A stretch of DNA of 64,000 nucleotides from Marinobacter sp. F4206 (GCF_019392195.1 NZ_JAHXKI010000003.1:372001-436000); one strand, 5' to 3'. Positions 55,581 through 64,000 are shown, numbered from the stretch's first letter. The notes: a model not told the origin generated them from the sequence alone. A program made the numbers and translations.

Positions 55581-57338
55581 ATGATTAGGCTTTATTCCTC
55601 TTTCCTGAAACCGTTCCGGAACAGCTGGTCGTTCCTCTTGTTCACGTCTGCGTTTTCCGCCGTGATGGTCGGTCTGGTGCCCGGCGCAGCAGTCGCTGCG
55701 GAAACTGGAAGAGACGGCCCCCCGAAGCTTATTCTGCAAATCACGGTGGATGCTCTTCGCGCCGATTTGCCCGAGCGTTACGCGTCAGTCTTAGGAGGCG
55801 ATGGCTTCAAGCGCCTCTGGAACAACGGAATCACCTATTCCAACGCCAACTATCGACACGCAAACACAGAGACTGTCGTTGGCCACACATCCTTGGCGAC
55901 TGGCACAGTACCCGCACGCCACGGGATGATCGGAAACGTCTGGTTTGATCGTGAGTTGGGACGACTGATCTACAACATCGAAGATGCACGCTATCGGTTG
56001 CTGACAGCCGGTGCTGATGTGGATAAACAGACTGAAATCGATCCGACCCAGAAGGCAGCCAAGGTGGATGGCCGGTCACCAACCGCCATCCTCACGTCGA
56101 CGTTCAGTGATGAATTGGCGATTCACTTCAATGGGCGGTCAAAGATCTTTGGCGTCTCTGTGAAAGATCGAGGTGCGGTTACCCTGGCTGGGCAGACCGG
56201 AAAAGCCTTCTGGTTTTCCAAGGCCACCGGGGAGTTTGTTACCAGCACCTATTACTATGACGAGTACCCGCAGTGGGTGACGGACTGGAACGCGGGCAAG
56301 CCCGCTGGCAAATACGCGGACCAGGCCTGGGAGCTACTCCTGGAACCGAATGCTTACCAGTTTGGTGGGTCTGATGATCAGGATTTCGAAACCGATTTTC
56401 CGGGTTTCGGGCGGACCTTCCCGCACGCCTGGGGCTCAGCCGACGACAAGTATATGACGACCCGACTGACGCTCAGCCCGGCCGGTGACGAATTAACCCT
56501 CGATTTTGCAACCACGTTGATGAAAGCTGAGGGGTTGGGGCAGGACGAGGTACCGGATTTCCTGGCGGTCAGCTTTTCCGCAACCGACTATGTCGGTCAC
56601 GTTTTCGGCGCGTCCAGTTTGGAAACCGAGGACAATATGGCTCGCCTGGATCGTACCCTGGCTGACCTGCTCAACGTCGTTGATGAGCACGTTGGCCTTG
56701 AGGACACATTGGTGGTGCTTTCGGCCGATCACGGACAGCCCGAAGTCCCCGGCCATCTCAATGAACTTGGTGTGTCCGGTGCAAGCTATTTCGATGTCGA
56801 GGCGCTCGACAAGACGCCGGCCATTGAGGCCCTGAAGAAGGAGTTTGGCATTGGTGAGGAACTCATAGAGGCGTTCTTCCAACCCTACCTGTATCTGAAT
56901 GATGAGATGATCAAAGAAAAAGGTCTGAACAAAGCGGCAATCGAACAGACACTTGCCGACACGCTGATGCAGTTTGAGGGTATTTCCGTAGCTATACCCA
57001 GTTCGGCCCTTCGGTCGGGAGCGTTCCCGAATGTTCCAGTCATCAGTGCCGTCCTGAATAACTTTCACCCCAAGCGCTCGGGCGACATCTATGTGGTGTT
57101 CAATCCCAATGTATTCATCAACGATTTTGACGGCCTGGAGGTGGCGTCTGTTCACGGTTCACCCTGGCGTTATGACACCCATGTGCCGGTGATTTTTTCC
57201 GGATACGGCCTGAAGGCCCAAACCGTCAGTCGACCAATAGCGCCGTATGACATTGCCCCGACCCTGTCATCCCTGATTGGCGCAAAAGCACCCTCGGGGG
57301 CCGTGGGTGAGCCGTTACCGGAAGTTCTGGGGCACTGA
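55581..57338 (+). CDS. Secreted alkaline-phosphatase-family enzyme (PafA-like)
   Basis: Exported metallo-phosphatase of 585 aa. The signal peptide ends near residue 40 (GAAVAA). A metal-binding Asp57 lies in QITVDALRAD, and the probable Thr nucleophile in HANTETVVGHTSLATG (about 93-108). Zinc-ligand segments SATDYVGHVFG and LSADHGQPEVPGHL are in the middle, with a His in the C-terminal HGSPWRYDTHVPVIF. This pattern fits PafA/type-I phosphodiesterase relatives that release phosphate from many monoesters. The start at 55581 has GGGAG upstream. A weak sigma-70 candidate (TTGAAA 55456, TATACC 55478) precedes; no Pho box was recognised. It occupies the place recX has in relatives. Confidence 0.88.
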   Translation: MIRLYSSFLKPFRNSWSFLLFTSAFSAVMVGLVPGAAVAAETGRDGPPKLILQITVDALRADLPERYASVLGGDGFKRLWNNGITYSNANYRHANTETVVGHTSLATGTVPARHGMIGNVWFDRELGRLIYNIEDARYRLLTAGADVDKQTEIDPTQKAAKVDGRSPTAILTSTFSDELAIHFNGRSKIFGVSVKDRGAVTLAGQTGKAFWFSKATGEFVTSTYYYDEYPQWVTDWNAGKPAGKYADQAWELLLEPNAYQFGGSDDQDFETDFPGFGRTFPHAWGSADDKYMTTRLTLSPAGDELTLDFATTLMKAEGLGQDEVPDFLAVSFSATDYVGHVFGASSLETEDNMARLDRTLADLLNVVDEHVGLEDTLVVLSADHGQPEVPGHLNELGVSGASYFDVEALDKTPAIEALKKEFGIGEELIEAFFQPYLYLNDEMIKEKGLNKAAIEQTLADTLMQFEGISVAIPSSALRSGAFPNVPVISAVLNNFHPKRSGDIYVVFNPNVFINDFDGLEVASVHGSPWRYDTHVPVIFSGYGLKAQTVSRPIAPYDIAPTLSSLIGAKAPSGAVGEPLPEVLGH

Positions 57339-57361
57339 CTTTGTTACACTGATCCCGGGCT

Positions 57362-57390
57362 GCCCTGCGTGCACTCAGTCATGGCAGGGC
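57362..57390 (+). terminator. Possible terminator after the phosphatase gene
   Basis: GCCCTGC (57362-57368) and GCAGGGC (57384-57390) pair around a 15-base loop. No T-run follows. It could be a weak terminator or chance; it lies 24 bases after the phosphatase stop. Confidence 0.35.
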
Positions 57391-57421
57391 CTCAATGCGG
57401 TGAATCGGTCCGGGAGAGCCA

Positions 57422-57892
57422 GTGGAGAACAGGAAACAGTTATTGATCGTGGCCCATGCGCCCTCCCCAAATACCCTCAAACTGCGCGAGGCGGTGGAGA
57501 GGGGCGCCTGCCACGAAGACATCGAGAACGTTGATGTCAGAGTGCTCGCGCCGCTGCAAGCGGGCCCGGAAGACATACTCGCCTGCGATGCGATCATACT
57601 CGGGACCCCTGAAAACCTGGGCTACATGGCTGGATTGATCAAAGACGTATTTGATCGCTGTTACTACGACTGCCTAGATAAAACGCAGGGCTTGCCGTTC
57701 AGTTTTTACGTCCGTGCAGGGCACGATGGTGCAGGTACTCGCAGGGCCATTGAATCGATAACCAAGGGGCTTCGCTGGCGTTTAGTTCAGGAGCCGCTCG
57801 TTTTGCGTGGTGAATTTCGAGCTGACTTTATTGCTCAATGTGAAGAGCTTGGTTTATCAATGGCCGCAAGTCTGGATGCTGGAATAATATAA
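57422..57892 (+). CDS. Flavodoxin-fold NAD(P)H-dependent reductase-like protein
   Basis: Small flavodoxin-like protein of 156 aa. The N-terminal strand-loop IVAHAPSPNTLKLREAV (about 9-25) is the phosphate-binding loop of FMN, and ILGTPENLGYMAGLIKDVFDR (about 58-78, read with a turn in the middle) is the second FMN contact. It starts at GTG 57422 with GGGAG upstream. FMN-dependent quinone or azo reduction is possible. It is the last intact gene before the IS3 remnant. Confidence 0.85.
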   Translation: MENRKQLLIVAHAPSPNTLKLREAVERGACHEDIENVDVRVLAPLQAGPEDILACDAIILGTPENLGYMAGLIKDVFDRCYYDCLDKTQGLPFSFYVRAGHDGAGTRRAIESITKGLRWRLVQEPLVLRGEFRADFIAQCEELGLSMAASLDAGII

Positions 57893-57925
57893 GCTCTAAG
57901 AGTCTTGCGTGTCGTTTCGGCGGCG

Positions 57926-58420
57926 CTAGTGTGGCAAGGCCCCAATATCCTCGACGTCTGACAGTTGCACAAAATTCTGTTTTTCGAAGTCCACGGGGTG
58001 CAGCCCGACGTTAATTTCATGCCGGCGAGCTGGGTTATAGAACATCTTGATTTAGTCGAAGTTATCCCGTCGTGCTGCATTTCGATCCTGGTAGATTATC
58101 CGGTTTACACGCGGGGTCTGAAGTAGCGAGAAGAAGCGCTCTGCAACGGGATTGTCGTGGCAGTAGCCGAAACGGCTCATGCTGGCCCTTGTCTGATGCC
58201 CCACAAGGAAGTCTCTCCACTCTCGGCTGGTGTACTGCGATTCCTGATCGTAAGGGATTAGCACCTCCTGGGCCGGTCGTCGCTTCCAGGAGGTCATCAG
58301 TACGGCATTCATGACCAGGCCCGTCGACATTAGGGGGTTCATTGACCAACCGGCAACCTGACGGACGAACAGATCCACCACTGAGGCCAAGCATAAGAAG
58401 CCTTCGTGGGTTCGAATTCC
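57926..58420 (-). pseudogene. Truncated IS3-family transposase (OrfB C-terminal part) with internal stop
   Basis: On the minus strand the frame from about 58420 reads GIRTHEGFLCLASVVDLF, then RQVAGWSM, a D-containing SQYTSREWRDF segment and PVAERFFSLLQ. This is the DDE-type C-terminal catalytic core of IS3-family OrfB. A TAA at 58052-58054 interrupts NFD-stop-IKMFYNPARRHEIN, where a Tyr codon is expected. The frame then continues to TAG at 57926. The first Asp and everything before it, including OrfA, are missing. No target duplication or terminal inverted repeats are evident, so this is an old, immobile remnant; its lost half ends abruptly at about 58420 next to unrelated sequence. Confidence 0.9.
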
Positions 58421-58598
58421 CGGTTCAGGGAGATTGGAAGCCCATAAATTCGGATCATTTAAAACTGGAAATTCTGGATTTGGATATAGTTCACGACTAT
58501 TTTTATTTAGCGGCTATAACCGGGCAAAGAAGTACGCCCGAAAAACACCGGAAGTGCTGGATAGCTTAGTCGCTCCCGAACGCCACGGAGGGATTAGA

Positions 58599-59609
58599 AT
58601 GACCTGCCCAATGATAGCCTGGAATAATGATCGTACGTTGTGCGCCGAGACCTTTTTCTGGAGCCCCAGTTGTAAGTGGCTCAACAAAGCCCAGAAACGG
58701 CTCAGTCGAAGTTGCAGGCGTACTGAACAGCTACCGATAAGCAGCCAAAACAAAACTAGAAACACAGTCTCCGACGCACGACGATGTGCCACTTTGCTTT
58801 TAGTTATAGCCATCTCATTGGCGGTATCAACCTCTGCTATGGCTCAAGGTGTGGATACCAGCGAAGAGATCAATAACGGAACCAACCCCACCCTGCTTAC
58901 GACACAAGCTGGCATTCAATACCAGTACAACGAAATCAATTCCGATCTTAATACAGGGCTATTCGAGGCCTTCTATACCCAGCCTTTCGGTGAGGCGGGA
59001 ACACGAGCTTTCAAATTCACAGTCCCAGGATCGGACAGTCCCTTTAATGCCCGCCCGCGCCTCGGAGAGGCTGAAGACGCAGCAGCCGTGGACGATCGCG
59101 TTGGCGACGAATTTGTGCTGGGCGACATCAGCGTCACGTACATTGACGTGTTTTATCTCTCCGACCGAAATGGCTCTGCCTTTACGTTCGAGTTGTTTAC
59201 GGATACGGCGGAGAGTGACTACGCCGGTTACGGCCAATTCGCGGGCGAAACCTCAGTTTTTTACGCATGGTTTTTGGATGGCGGGGCGATCTTCGCTCCT
59301 GCCTGGGTACAGACCTTCGGTTTGGAGGGCGGCAACGATGCGGGAGTCGACGTGAATGTCTCGACATTCGATTTTTACTATGTGCCGAAGCTTGCAAATC
59401 CGAAGTATTACATGACCTACGATCCGGCGGTGATTCACGACTGGGAGTCCGATGTGACCTTCGGCAGCCTACAAATTACCTTTGGGATGCTGACGGGCAG
59501 GGCGTTTGGCGGAGACAGCCAGGTATTCGTCAAACCCGGCATCCTGCTTGGCGGAGACCGGCCCGCTGAATGGTCGATTCAGGTAGGTTACAAGGTGCTG
59601 AACTTCTGA
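58599..59609 (+). CDS. Putative outer-membrane beta-barrel protein, unknown function
   Basis: Protein of 336 aa that I cannot assign to a named family. A signal-peptide core (CATLLLVIAISLAVSTSAMA, about 63-82) is followed by a chain of alternating aromatic and polar strands ending in aromatic Phe (VGYKVLNF), as in outer-membrane barrels. Odd: about 60 residues precede the signal core. ATG 58599 has GGAGGG six bases upstream and no better start lies closer to the signal. Either the n-region is unusually long or the start region was rearranged when the IS3 piece to the left inserted. It may belong with neighbours on amidohydrolase or uptake functions. Confidence 0.75.
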   Translation: MTCPMIAWNNDRTLCAETFFWSPSCKWLNKAQKRLSRSCRRTEQLPISSQNKTRNTVSDARRCATLLLVIAISLAVSTSAMAQGVDTSEEINNGTNPTLLTTQAGIQYQYNEINSDLNTGLFEAFYTQPFGEAGTRAFKFTVPGSDSPFNARPRLGEAEDAAAVDDRVGDEFVLGDISVTYIDVFYLSDRNGSAFTFELFTDTAESDYAGYGQFAGETSVFYAWFLDGGAIFAPAWVQTFGLEGGNDAGVDVNVSTFDFYYVPKLANPKYYMTYDPAVIHDWESDVTFGSLQITFGMLTGRAFGGDSQVFVKPGILLGGDRPAEWSIQVGYKVLNF

Positions 59610-59734
59610 CTTGTGTGAGGCACCGAACCAAAAAAGCACGGGCCGATACTTGTAAGGTCTGGGGCATAGCTTGAACAAACGGACCAGTGGTGTTCAGCCA
59701 CTTTAAGTTTTAAAAACCTTCAAGGACCTCAGAC

Positions 59735-60706
59735 ATGAAACGCAAAACCCTAACCATCTGCCTATCCGCGGCAATTGCCGTTACTCCTCTCTATGGCTTC
59801 GCCCACGAGGCCATTGCACTTTCATCCCCGGCCTGATTGACGCCCATTGGCATGGTCTTTATGCCGAGGCCACCATTGGTCAAGTCATGACGACCAACGA
59901 AGGGTACTGGAACCTTCTGGCTGCGCGGGCCCAGCGCAATGCTTTGTATCGAGGTTTTACCACCGTACGAGAAGCCGCAGGCCCTATGTTCGACATCGCA
60001 CGGGCAACTGATCAGGGTCTCATTGAGGGGCCAAGGCTCTTTCCCTCGGGGCCTGCAATCTCACAAACTGGCGGTCATATGGATTTCCGGTTTACGCGCG
60101 ATGTACCGGCCACGCCCAATAGTCTGCATTCCCTCGAGAGAGCCGACCAGTTTTACATCGCCGATGGCGTGCCCGAAGTCATCAAGCGTGTCCGCGAAAA
60201 CCTGATGCAAGGCGCCACCCAGATCAAGCTATGAGCGAATCAAGGAGGAGGGCGCGTGGCTGAGCATGCAGCCGTTTCTGGACGATGAGGATGCTCCTGA
60301 CCTGAACGAAGCACCGAAAGCCAAGTACAAGTTCGTGACTGATGGCACCGACTTCGTCTATCGCACGGCTAAGGAGTTGGGCGTCAAAATTGCCTTCGGC
60401 ACGGACACGTTGTTCAGTCCGGATCTTGCCAAGCGGCAGGGTGCGCAGTTGGCCAAGCTGCAAAAATGGTTCACCCCGTTCGAAGCACTGAAAATGGCCA
60501 CCTGCGATAACGCAGAACTTTTAGCGCTATCCGGCCCGCTAACCCCATATCCCGATGGTCCTCTGGGCGTGATCCAAGAGGGAGCCTACACGGACATGAT
60601 TCTGGTGAATGACAACCTTCTGGAAAACCTGGATCTCGTCGATGATCCGGAAGGAAACTTTGATGTGATAATTAAAGACGGTGTGATCTATAAGAATGAA
60701 ATTTAG
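59735..60706 (+). pseudogene. Decayed secreted amidohydrolase, two internal deletions
   Basis: Compared with the intact paralogue at 61721-63076, this copy has: a signal peptide frame (from 59735, stop TGA near 59836); a second frame beginning about 59818 with TFIPGLIDAHWHG, carrying the HxH metal motif, through GATQIKL and a TGA near 60233; and a third frame starting near YERIKEEGAWLSMQPFLDDED, running to the stop at 60706. About 60-70 residues are lost near the N-terminus and about 85 in the middle, including the Lys and later His metal-ligand region, and each junction shifts the frame. So no active enzyme can be made, though short internal open frames remain at 59887-60234 and 60266-60706. 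Confidence 0.85.
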
Positions 60707-60826
60707 CTTGTGAGATGGCCGGATTGCTGCGTTTCCGCGTGCATCCTTATCCTCTCAGCTGTGGGGTTTTGGGGTACAATCTAGAAAATTGAAGTCACTT
60801 ACTCGACAACTCCTCGGAAACATCAA

Positions 60827-61510
60827 ATGCACAACGTGCGGCGTTTTTTGGGATTATTAGGAATGCTCGCGCTGTATTCGAACCAACAGCTTTACGCCGA
60901 TCCCTACATAGTCGCCGTCAATGTTGGCGTGCCAGAGAGATTTGATGTCGAAGACGGAAACTTGGTGGGGGCCGGCTCACCACCGTATCACTGCGTATTT
61001 GATCACACCGGAGAGAACTTCACGTTTGTTCTCATGCCACTAAAGCGGTCTCTGTATGAGCTCGATAAGGGTAGGGTTGATGTCACGTTGCCTCTGGTTC
61101 GTGAGCCCAGCCGTGATGAATACGGTGATTTTGGTGGGCACTTGTACCACGTCGACTATGTGTATCTCTCATTGAGGGAACTGGGGCCGATTCAAGAAGA
61201 TTCTGGCCTATCGTTCGTCATGTTGAGGAGTTTTGCGGGCTTGCGGGTGCTTCTCAAGGATGAATACGCGGAGGTTTTTTTTGTAAACCTGTGGGAGCAA
61301 GCTCCAGAAATGCTTAAGCAAGGACGCGCTGATGCGGTGTTAATACCTAAAACGCTTGTTGCCGGGTTTATGGAAGATTACACAGAGCCATATTTCCAGC
61401 AGCATGCAGGGCGGTTAGGGGTATCGTTCTATATTGCCCGCAAACATCGGGAGACGGGCCTTACTGCCAAGTTAAAGCTCGCTGTTGATGAATGCGGGCA
61501 AGACGGCTAA
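60827..61510 (+). CDS. Small periplasmic solute-binding-like protein
   Basis: Protein of 227 aa with a signal peptide (about 1-24, ending LYA before DPYIVAV). The pattern resembles extracellular solute-binding proteins of family 3, for example the short KRSLYELDKGRVDVTLPLV stretch and FAGLRVLLKDEY in the first half and MLKQGRADAVLIPKT in the second. No transporter permease or ATPase is near, so it may act in sensing or have another ligand-binding role. ATG 60827 has no strong ribosome site. GC content is lower than in the core region. Confidence 0.78.
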   Translation: MHNVRRFLGLLGMLALYSNQQLYADPYIVAVNVGVPERFDVEDGNLVGAGSPPYHCVFDHTGENFTFVLMPLKRSLYELDKGRVDVTLPLVREPSRDEYGDFGGHLYHVDYVYLSLRELGPIQEDSGLSFVMLRSFAGLRVLLKDEYAEVFFVNLWEQAPEMLKQGRADAVLIPKTLVAGFMEDYTEPYFQQHAGRLGVSFYIARKHRETGLTAKLKLAVDECGQDG

Positions 61511-61720
61511 TCAAAAGTGTAGGTGGCAGCGTCACCGAGAAACCTACCCTCCAACGTAGCCGCCAAGATCACTCAAACAGTCCCTACTTTGCCGACAACT
61601 AAGAAATAGCCTGCCTGAAGAAGCGTCCAAACATCCCGCGGGCAAAGTACCTGATTTAATGAACCGCCCGGAAGCTGGGTTTTTCTGAGCATGGTCGAAC
61701 CCGCGGGAACCTATGCACGC

Positions 61721-63076
61721 TCACTCAAGTGTGTTTTTGTAGATCTTGCCATCTTTCATGATCAAGTCGAAGTTGTTGTCCGGATCGGCCACGAGGTTGA
61801 GGTCTTCCAGGGGATTGCCATCCACCAAAATCAAATCGGCATAAGCGCCCTCGGTGATTTCGCCCAATGGACCCTCTTGGTAAGGATGGCGCGGCCCTGC
61901 CATTTCCATGAGTTCGGCATTGTCGGAGGTGGCCATTTTCAGCACTTCGTAGGGCGTGAACCAGCGACTCAATTTGGTAAGAAACTTACCCTGCTTAGCA
62001 GCCATTTCGGGATCCATGATAGCGTCCGTTCCGAATCCAATCTTCACTCCCATTTTTTTAGCAAGTGGATAGACCTTTTCCGTGCCTGATGTTGCCTCCA
62101 ACCATTTCTTTGTCGAGGACTCGGTTGGAAATACCATGCGATCTTCATCGTCCAGCAGCGGCTGCGTACTCAACCAGACTCCTTTTTTCTTCATGAGTTT
62201 GAGCGTGTCTTCGGTTACAAGCATACCGTGCTCAATGGTCTTGATTCCTGCTTCAACGGCCATTCTGACCGCCTCGTCAGTGATGACGTGAGCCGCGACA
62301 TAGCTATTGTAACTTTCCGCGACGTCGACGATGGCCTTCATTTCCTCCAGTGAGTACTGGCGAACATCAAGGGGGTCAAAAATTGAGGCGACCCCACCTC
62401 CAGCCGCGATTTTGATTTGGCTCGCCCCCATTCGGAAGACCTCGCGGGCGCGCCGACGAACCTCCGGCAACCCGTCGGCGATGACGAAAAAGCCGGTCCT
62501 TCCCCAGTAATCCAGATTGCTTTCCGCTGGGATCTCATGGGGCAGGCGATAGTCATAGTGCCCCCCAGTCTGACTAAGCGGCGGACCGGCCACCAGCATG
62601 CGGGGGCCCACGATGACTCCGCTATCAATCAGTTTTTTAAGTGAAAAACTGTTGCCACCGATATCCCTAACGGTGGTAAAGCCCCTCATCAACGTGTGCT
62701 CCGCGGTCGGGACCGCTCTGGCTGCAATCTCGTAGACGTCCCCAGTCAGGATCACGGCCTGCGGTACCGCAGCCATTGTCATATGCCAATGGACATCGCT
62801 AAGCCCGGGAATCATTGTACGCCCACCACCATCAATGACTGTTGCTCCCTCAATTTGGACGTCATCGGACGAAATGTCGGAAATCAAGTTGCCTGTGATG
62901 ACCACATTGGCGTTTTCGATAAGGTCTTCGTTAAGCCCATCAAAAATGTTCACATTCGTGATGATTGTTTGAGGCTTTGGGGTGGACTCGGCCTCAGTCG
63001 CTGAATCTGCAGCAAGAACTGGTTTTGCCAGAATCGAAACAACAAACAGACTAGACAAGATATACGCTCGTTTCAT
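61721..63076 (-). CDS. Secreted metal-dependent amidohydrolase (imidazolonepropionase-like)
   Basis: Exported TIM-barrel hydrolase of 451 aa. The signal peptide covers residues 1 to about 22 (MKRAYILSSLF to VLAADS). The metal motif HWH is in IPGLSDVHWHMT (about 98-100), with further ligands in AAGGGVAS, AAHVITDEAV, EHGMLVTEDT and GFGTDAIMDP. This is the subtype-III amidohydrolase layout found in secreted Xaa-Pro dipeptidase-like and imidazolonepropionase-like enzymes; substrate unknown. GGAG eight bases before ATG 63076 decides the start. It is the intact paralogue of the pseudogene at 59735-60706 and runs in the opposite direction. Confidence 0.9.
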   Translation of the reverse strand: MKRAYILSSLFVVSILAKPVLAADSATEAESTPKPQTIITNVNIFDGLNEDLIENANVVITGNLISDISSDDVQIEGATVIDGGGRTMIPGLSDVHWHMTMAAVPQAVILTGDVYEIAARAVPTAEHTLMRGFTTVRDIGGNSFSLKKLIDSGVIVGPRMLVAGPPLSQTGGHYDYRLPHEIPAESNLDYWGRTGFFVIADGLPEVRRRAREVFRMGASQIKIAAGGGVASIFDPLDVRQYSLEEMKAIVDVAESYNSYVAAHVITDEAVRMAVEAGIKTIEHGMLVTEDTLKLMKKKGVWLSTQPLLDDEDRMVFPTESSTKKWLEATSGTEKVYPLAKKMGVKIGFGTDAIMDPEMAAKQGKFLTKLSRWFTPYEVLKMATSDNAELMEMAGPRHPYQEGPLGEITEGAYADLILVDGNPLEDLNLVADPDNNFDLIMKDGKIYKNTLE

Positions 63077-63446
63077 TGTGTCATCTCCACATGTGCTTTG
63101 AAGACAGAAAAGCCGATGGATAACCATGCCAAATACCGGGACATCGCAAACGGCGGCAAAGGATATGACACACTGCAGGTTATTTATTGCGGACAAGTTC
63201 TGCCCAACGAATATAGTCTAGACAAGTAGCCCGGGATTGCTTTTTTTTTCGCTCACTGTGAGTTCAAGAACGCCAGGATGTAGACGGACGCCTCGGTCAA
63301 CGAACTCGGATTAAATTCAGGGGCCAGATCGATTGGCAGTTAGCGAAGGGCATAAAGCCAGAAAACGAGAACTTGGAATGGGTGATGCGGTGCCGGGCTA
63401 ACGCCGCTCAGGAGTCGCCCGGCACAGGATACCGTCAATCAAGGTC
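63077..63446. other. Intergenic stretch with one hairpin
   Basis: 370 bp between two minus-strand genes. It contains GTGCCGGGC (63390-63398) and GCCCGGCAC (63417-63425), a perfect 9-bp stem with 18-base loop, placed 22 bases after the stop of the serine hydrolase gene, so possibly its 3' end signal. An unstarted open frame on the plus strand near 63275-63445 could be debris of a lost gene. A run of nine T (about 63241-63249) follows GGGATTGC. No promoter or repeat family was recognised. Confidence 0.5.
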
Positions 63447-64000
63447 TTAACGATCGAAGAGGCCGGAGGTCGCTATCGGTCGAACATAACGGTGGCAGGA
63501 TAAATCGCCGTTATTCACATTAAAGTAAACAACCACCAGATCTCGCGCCGGTGACACATAAAGTCCCTGCGCCATCAAACCAAATTTCATCATGTCTCCG
63601 TCCTCCCAAACGAGGTCCCACTGGCGACTGTTGGCAATAAAGTCCTCGGTTCCAACGCGTTCAGCGAATTCAGGGCCATCGAACCCGGCCATGATAAAAT
63701 CATGGGTTCTGACCTCACTGCGAATACGCGCCAGGATCTCGTCAGAAACCACTTTTTCGACCGCAATTTTGTTCCAGCTGGGCGTGTACAGCATGCCGAA
63801 GCGGGCGAAATCCCGCAGATTGCTTGAGACCAATCCATGCGCGGCCGCAATCCCGTCGGGCGTCAGGTGAAATTGTAGCGCAGACTCTGCGCCCACTTTC
63901 GACCAGACTCTTCGATCAAACATCTGCGGCCAGCGCTCACCCTCCACGGCCTCGGCAAGTAATACCAGCACTTGCGTGAGACCGGACGCATACTCAAACG
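63447..64000 (-). CDS. Beta-lactamase-like serine hydrolase, C-terminal part (cut by window edge)
   Basis: C-terminal 184 codons of a serine hydrolase of the beta-lactamase/DD-peptidase group. Recognisable features are AHGLVSSNLRDFARFGML (the conserved turn after the third catalytic region, about 120 residues before the stop) and LYVSPARDLVVVYF near the end. The Ser-x-x-Lys nucleophile would lie beyond the right edge. The frame is open to base 64000. Such enzymes act as esterases, D-amino-acid amidases or penicillin-binding-like proteins; no choice can be made here. Confidence 0.85.
   Translation of the reverse strand, partial: FEYASGLTQVLVLLAEAVEGERWPQMFDRRVWSKVGAESALQFHLTPDGIAAAHGLVSSNLRDFARFGMLYTPSWNKIAVEKVVSDEILARIRSEVRTHDFIMAGFDGPEFAERVGTEDFIANSRQWDLVWEDGDMMKFGLMAQGLYVSPARDLVVVYFNVNNGDLSCHRYVRPIATSGLFDR

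Noticed and set aside
58400-58440. GGTTCGAATTCCCGG, resembling a tRNA T-arm
   Set aside because: It is the antisense of transposase codons (GIRTHEG region), the stem pairs poorly, and no acceptor, D or anticodon arms are found.
63390-63425. Integron attC-like site (GGGCTAAC within a hairpin)
   Set aside because: The core triplets do not match the RYYYAAC/GTTRRRY pair and no integrase or cassette is present; treated as a plain hairpin.
63275-63445. Plus-strand open frame reading GQIDWQLAKGIKPENENLEW
   Set aside because: No start codon, no ribosome site and no recognisable family; recorded only as possible gene debris.

Overview
The window looks like chromosomal DNA of a marine, GC-rich gammaproteobacterium, most probably Marinobacter or a close relative. 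This rests on the gene content and order: a leucine catabolic cluster (liuRABCDE), ilvGM with a leader-peptide attenuator, fdxA-mutS-pncC-recA, and many c-di-GMP and two-component proteins. The genus is inferred from synteny and codon style; no rRNA is present to prove it. Most of the window (about 1-57.9 kb) is dense core-type chromosome. The last 6 kb (57.9-64 kb) are looser, lower in GC, and contain an IS3-type remnant and a decayed gene, so they look like an accessory region.

Layout. 0-9.8 kb: branched-chain acyl-CoA catabolism. liuR-liuA-liuB-liuC-liuD-liuE run leftward. A divergent operon (short-chain dehydrogenase, acyl-CoA dehydrogenase, thiolase) runs rightward. A MerR-type operator sits between liuR and the divergent operon. 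9.9-15.8 kb: cyanate utilisation. A dedicated sigma-54 activator with two PAS domains is divergent from an ABC transporter (cynABD) and cyanase (cynS). The gap between them holds three near-identical palindromes and a textbook -24/-12 promoter. 16-18.2 kb: acetolactate synthase II (ilvG, ilvM) behind a 30-residue Leu/Val/Ile-rich leader peptide and a strong attenuator hairpin. 18.3-23.2 kb: RND efflux adaptor and pump, then truC. 23.2-27.2 kb: two divergent c-di-GMP proteins. 27.2-32.4 kb: amidase, membrane methyltransferase-like protein, djlA, alkB, MgtC/DUF4010 membrane protein.

32.6-36.1 kb: SulP anion transporter with a tandem universal stress protein and an unknown lipoprotein. 36.1-40.9 kb: flavoprotein, zinc alcohol dehydrogenase, PhzF-like isomerase and a MocR-type regulator. 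40.9-46.3 kb: a FixLJ-like two-component pair divergent from an acyl-CoA synthetase and an NCS2-like permease, with a perfect dyad between them. 46.5-50.3 kb: PF10118 metal-dependent hydrolase, DegV, an unknown protein and a LysE exporter. 50.4-55.3 kb: fdxA, mutS, pncC (cinA C-terminal type) and SOS-controlled recA; recX is not next to recA. 55.6-57.9 kb: a PafA-like secreted phosphatase and a flavodoxin-fold reductase. 57.9-64 kb: truncated IS3 transposase, a putative outer-membrane barrel, an amidohydrolase pseudogene, a lone periplasmic binding-like protein, an intact paralogous amidohydrolase and a partial serine hydrolase.

No rRNA, tRNA, CRISPR array or prophage was seen. The most promising system is the sigma-54-controlled cyanate locus: activator, enhancer sites, promoter, transporter and enzyme all sit in one 6-kb block, whereas the well-known cyanate operon control uses other regulator families.
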